Assembly (NCBI GenBank): GCA_964521715.1
Contig: CAZFSS010000009.1
Coordinates: forward strand, 73,892-137,891
Reading direction: 5' to 3'
From: DAOVRD01 sp964521715
Lineage (GTDB): Bacteria; Planctomycetota; Brocadiia; SM23-32
DNA: 64,000 nucleotides
A program made the position numbers and the translations under genes. The notes beneath the pieces are model-generated. The model was not told the DNA's origin. It made no database searches and worked only from the letters and a program-made list of their open reading frames with translations. Shown here in pieces: positions 62,023-64,000 of this stretch. Positions within the stretch are counted from its first letter, which is position 1, and each line of letters begins with the position of its first letter.

Positions 62023-62400
62023 GACCTTTTTTCGGGCCGTTTCTTCGCCGTTGACGGCTCCCAGACGCCCCTTGGCGGGCGCGCCTGCCCCAAGGCGGCC
62101 CTGCGCGCTACACAAAGTACGAGCAGCGCCCCATGCAGTATGTATCTGGTATTAGACACATGTTGAGTCAATTGGCGCGGAGCTCCGAATCCGTTCGTTT
62201 TTTCGTTGATTTCCGCGTGGCTGCCGCGACGGTAGGGCCGGCGACTTCGTTCCCATACCGTCACACGGTTGCGCCCCCCGGTCTCCCGGGTGCCCCCGGC
62301 GGGGCCCGCGCGAGCGGTGAAGCGGAGTTGGCGTGCGTGGGGCGGGCGGTTAGAATGGCGCCGTCTTCCCTGAATCTGTCACGGCCGTAGGAGGAGCAGC
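62023..62400. other. divergent intergenic region between mraZ and ruvX
   Basis: About 380 bases holding the upstream region of the dcw promoter on one side and the ruvX promoter on the other. The middle (62120-62240) is richer in A/T than the surroundings and has no ORF. No operator or structured RNA recognised. Confidence 0.6.
62328..62356 (+). promoter_or_regulatory. promoter of ruvX
   Basis: TTGGCG (62328-62333), 17-base spacer, TAGAAT (62351-62356), about 45 bases before the ATG at 62401. Confidence 0.55.
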
Positions 62401-62829
62401 ATGGTCGTGCTTGCGATTGACTGGGGCGGGAGCAGGATTGGCGTGGCCGTCAGCGACGAGCTCGGCATAGCGGCCCACTTCCTGGCTACGGTCGAGAAGG
62501 ACGGGCAGGAGCTGGACCGGATCGCCGAGCTTGTCCGCCAGCGCGGCGCCGACCGGATCGTCGTCGGCATGCCGGTCCGGATGGACGGCACCGAGGGGAC
62601 TCAGGCCCGCAAGGTCAGGGGATTCATCAAGCGGCTGCGGCAGCGCCTGCCGGACCTGATCGTCGAGGAGCAGGACGAGCGGCTCACCTCCGCGCAAGCG
62701 CACCGCGCCCTTTCAGAGATGGGCGCCAGCATGCGCAGGCGCAGGCAGGACGTGGACGGCATGGCTGCTCAGATCATCCTGCAGCGCTACCTGGACCGGC
62801 ACGCCGCCGACCGTGCGCCACAGTCCTGA
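62401..62829 (+). CDS. ruvX: RuvX/YqgF family Holliday junction resolvase-like nuclease
   Basis: 142 residues, normal length. RNase H-like fold with VLAIDWGGSRIGVAVSDE, IVVGMPVRMDGTEG, VEEQDERLTSAQAHRALS and VDGMAAQIILQRYL, the four conserved acidic/loop regions. Family members act in pre-16S rRNA 5' end maturation and may resolve junctions. GGAGGAG lies directly before the ATG. Confidence 0.92.
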   Translation: MVVLAIDWGGSRIGVAVSDELGIAAHFLATVEKDGQELDRIAELVRQRGADRIVVGMPVRMDGTEGTQARKVRGFIKRLRQRLPDLIVEEQDERLTSAQAHRALSEMGASMRRRRQDVDGMAAQIILQRYLDRHAADRAPQS

Positions 62830-62837
62830 TCCGTGGG

Positions 62838-62934
62838 GCGCCGGCGGCCGGGGAGGTCGCCGGGTGATGGGGGCGGGGCGTTCCCGACGGGACGCCGTCG
62901 GCCGGGGAGATGGCCGGATGGTGAGGGTGCGGGG
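62838..62934. repeat. two-copy direct repeat of about 53 bases
   Basis: GCGCCGGCGGCCGGGGAGGT at 62838 and GACGCCGTCGGCCGGGGAGA at 62891 begin two diverged units that share the spacing and the following GCCGG-rich sequence. They lie between the convergent ruvX and ROK genes. Confidence 0.5.
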
Positions 62935-62952
62935 GTCGCAGGCGGAATGATG

Positions 62953-63900
62953 TCAGCGAAGCATGAAGCAACGCGCGGCGCCGATCACGCCGGCGTCGCG
63001 CGGCAGTTCGGCGAAGCAGACCTTCACGTTCCTTCGCGAAGCCTCGAGCGTGCGCCACTCGACCTCGTCCAGCAGGGGCTGCATGAGCATGTCCCCGGCT
63101 GCCGTGACGCCCCCGCTGAAAGCGATGACCTGCGGGTTGAGCATGTGCATGATGTTGGACACGCCGACGCCGAGGTAGCGGCCGGTCTGCTCGACGTTAT
63201 CCCGGGCGACGGCGTCGCCCGACAGGGCCGCTTTGTGTATCCGCTCGGCGGTCAGTTCCTCGAGCTCCGGTGCGAGCGAGCTTTCGGCTCCGCTCTGGAC
63301 GGCCTCGCGCATCCGTCGCACCATTGCGGTGGCGCTGGCGTAGACCTCGAGGCATCCCCGGTTGCCGCAGCCGCACGGCGGGCCGTCGGGGTTGATGCTC
63401 ATGTGGCCGATCTCGCCGGCGACGCCGTTGGCGCCGTGCCATATCCGGCCGTCCAGCACGATGCCGCCGCCGATGCCGGTCCCGAGCGTCAGAAGCACCA
63501 GCGAGGAAGCGCCGCGCCCGGCCCCGACCCACTGCTCGGCCAGCGCCGCCACGTTGGCGTCGTTGTCGAGCAAGCACGGCAGTCCCAGCTCGTCCTCGAT
63601 CATGCGGCGCAGCGGTATGTCGCGCCAGCCGGGCAGGTTCGGCGAGAAGAGGACGACGCCCTCGGCCAGGTCTATCGTGCCCGGGCTGCCGACGCCCACG
63701 CCGCGGACCGATCCGGCGCCGGCGCCGCCCGCCTCGGCGCAGTCGCGGACGGCCTGGCATATCCTCTCAGCAACGGCCTTCGGGCCGAGGTCGGCTCGCG
63801 TCTTCGTGCGATGGCGCTGGAGGACGGCGCCCTCGGGAGAGACCAGGCCGACCTTGATGTTGGTTCCTCCCAGGTCTACGCCGGCGGTGACGTCCTTCAC
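62953..63900 (-). CDS. ROK family glucokinase-like protein
   Basis: 315 residues from a GTG at 63900. Phosphate loop AGVDLGGTNIKVGLV, LDNDANVAALAEQWVGAG, LTLGTGIGGGIVLDG, and the ROK zinc site GEIGHMSINPDG followed by CGCGNRGCLEVY. The full set of catalytic residues (DxN; ExGH) makes an active sugar kinase, probably for glucose, rather than a ROK repressor; there is no DNA-binding N-terminus. Consistent with use of glucose from beta-glucans. Confidence 0.88.
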   Translation of the reverse strand: MKDVTAGVDLGGTNIKVGLVSPEGAVLQRHRTKTRADLGPKAVAERICQAVRDCAEAGGAGAGSVRGVGVGSPGTIDLAEGVVLFSPNLPGWRDIPLRRMIEDELGLPCLLDNDANVAALAEQWVGAGRGASSLVLLTLGTGIGGGIVLDGRIWHGANGVAGEIGHMSINPDGPPCGCGNRGCLEVYASATAMVRRMREAVQSGAESSLAPELEELTAERIHKAALSGDAVARDNVEQTGRYLGVGVSNIMHMLNPQVIAFSGGVTAAGDMLMQPLLDEVEWRTLEASRRNVKVCFAELPRDAGVIGAARCFMLR

Positions 63901-64000
63901 TGCTTCGAGCCTTTCCAGAGGGACGGGATCGCGTCGTGCCGCGCGTCTAGTCTGTAGTTTTGCAGTTCATGCAGCGGTCCTGAGGTAGCGTGTGAGGGCC

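Noticed and set aside
62774..63058. 94-codon minus-strand frame with HPA.SPA repeats
   Set aside because: The repeats come from the two-copy DNA repeat, and the frame overlaps ruvX and the ROK gene ends.
63901..64000. 3' end of a further minus-strand gene
   Set aside because: Two frames enter from the edge and stop after 10-17 codons (one ends YLRTAA); too short to choose between them.

Overview
The window is a GC-rich bacterial chromosome segment, read here as a PVC-type bacterium, most likely planctomycete-like. The reasons are the gene content: a division/cell-wall (dcw) cluster that ends at ftsQ with no ftsA or ftsZ, a bacterial topoisomerase VI A subunit, DapL-type lysine/DAP synthesis, several secreted glycoside hydrolases, lipoproteins with malectin or ankyrin domains, and an IMP cyclohydrolase of the PurO type. 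The phylum call is an inference and remains moderate. I see no rRNA, tRNA, CRISPR array or autonomous transposase.

Layout. 1-10.7 kb: a truncated small membrane protein, topoisomerase VI subunit A (minus) divergent from a mannose-1-phosphate guanylyltransferase, an STN-like unknown protein, a yggU-ileS pair, a repeat-filled gap, a DUF1284-like protein preceded by a 25-codon ORF, and an S9 peptidase. 10.8-20.5 kb: a plus-strand polysaccharide-degradation block (GH9, IolE-like TIM barrel, clan GH-A enzyme, GH44, GH5-like enzyme, small membrane protein). 20.5-36.1 kb, mostly minus: a TIM-barrel isomerase, a Lol-type permease with a seven-blade WD40 insertion, rpmB-gatC (plus), an unknown protein, PurO-like IMP cyclohydrolase, GNAT acetyltransferase, two tandem secreted paralogues, a malectin-domain lipoprotein, a DEDD exonuclease, a membrane dipeptidase, a three-gene ABC-2 exporter and dapL. 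36.3-39 kb: an ankyrin lipoprotein and holA (plus). 39-47.2 kb (minus): a small basic protein, FGGY kinase, a ValRS C-terminal fragment, glyQ, and an operon FHA-GAF-HD-GYP / lipoprotein / radC / RNase H. 47.3-61.9 kb (minus): the dcw cluster mraZ-rsmH-ftsL-ftsI-murE-murF-mraY-ftsW-murG-murC-murB-ddl-ftsQ, tightly packed behind one good promoter. 62.4-63.9 kb: ruvX and a ROK glucokinase, convergent.

How it fits together. DapL makes LL-diaminopimelate, and the MurE here carries a DNxRxE-type meso-DAP motif, so the cell wall should contain meso-DAP; the dcw genes build and polymerise the precursor for septal synthesis. murD is missing from its usual place between mraY and ftsW, and the place of ftsA-ftsZ is taken by a signalling phosphodiesterase operon. 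Promoters with -35/-10 boxes close to TTGACA and TATAAT and 16-18 bp spacing recur in front of most transcription units, indicating an ordinary housekeeping sigma factor.

The most notable items are an isoleucyl-tRNA synthetase whose HIGH signature reads GVHH (first and third positions swapped, the arrangement reported for mupirocin hyper-resistant IleRS2 enzymes), an FtsX/LolC-E permease whose extracytoplasmic domain is split by a WD40 propeller, a RadC with an endonuclease III-like four-cysteine loop, a stranded ValRS tail beside glyQ, and a pair of MITE-like foldback repeats.
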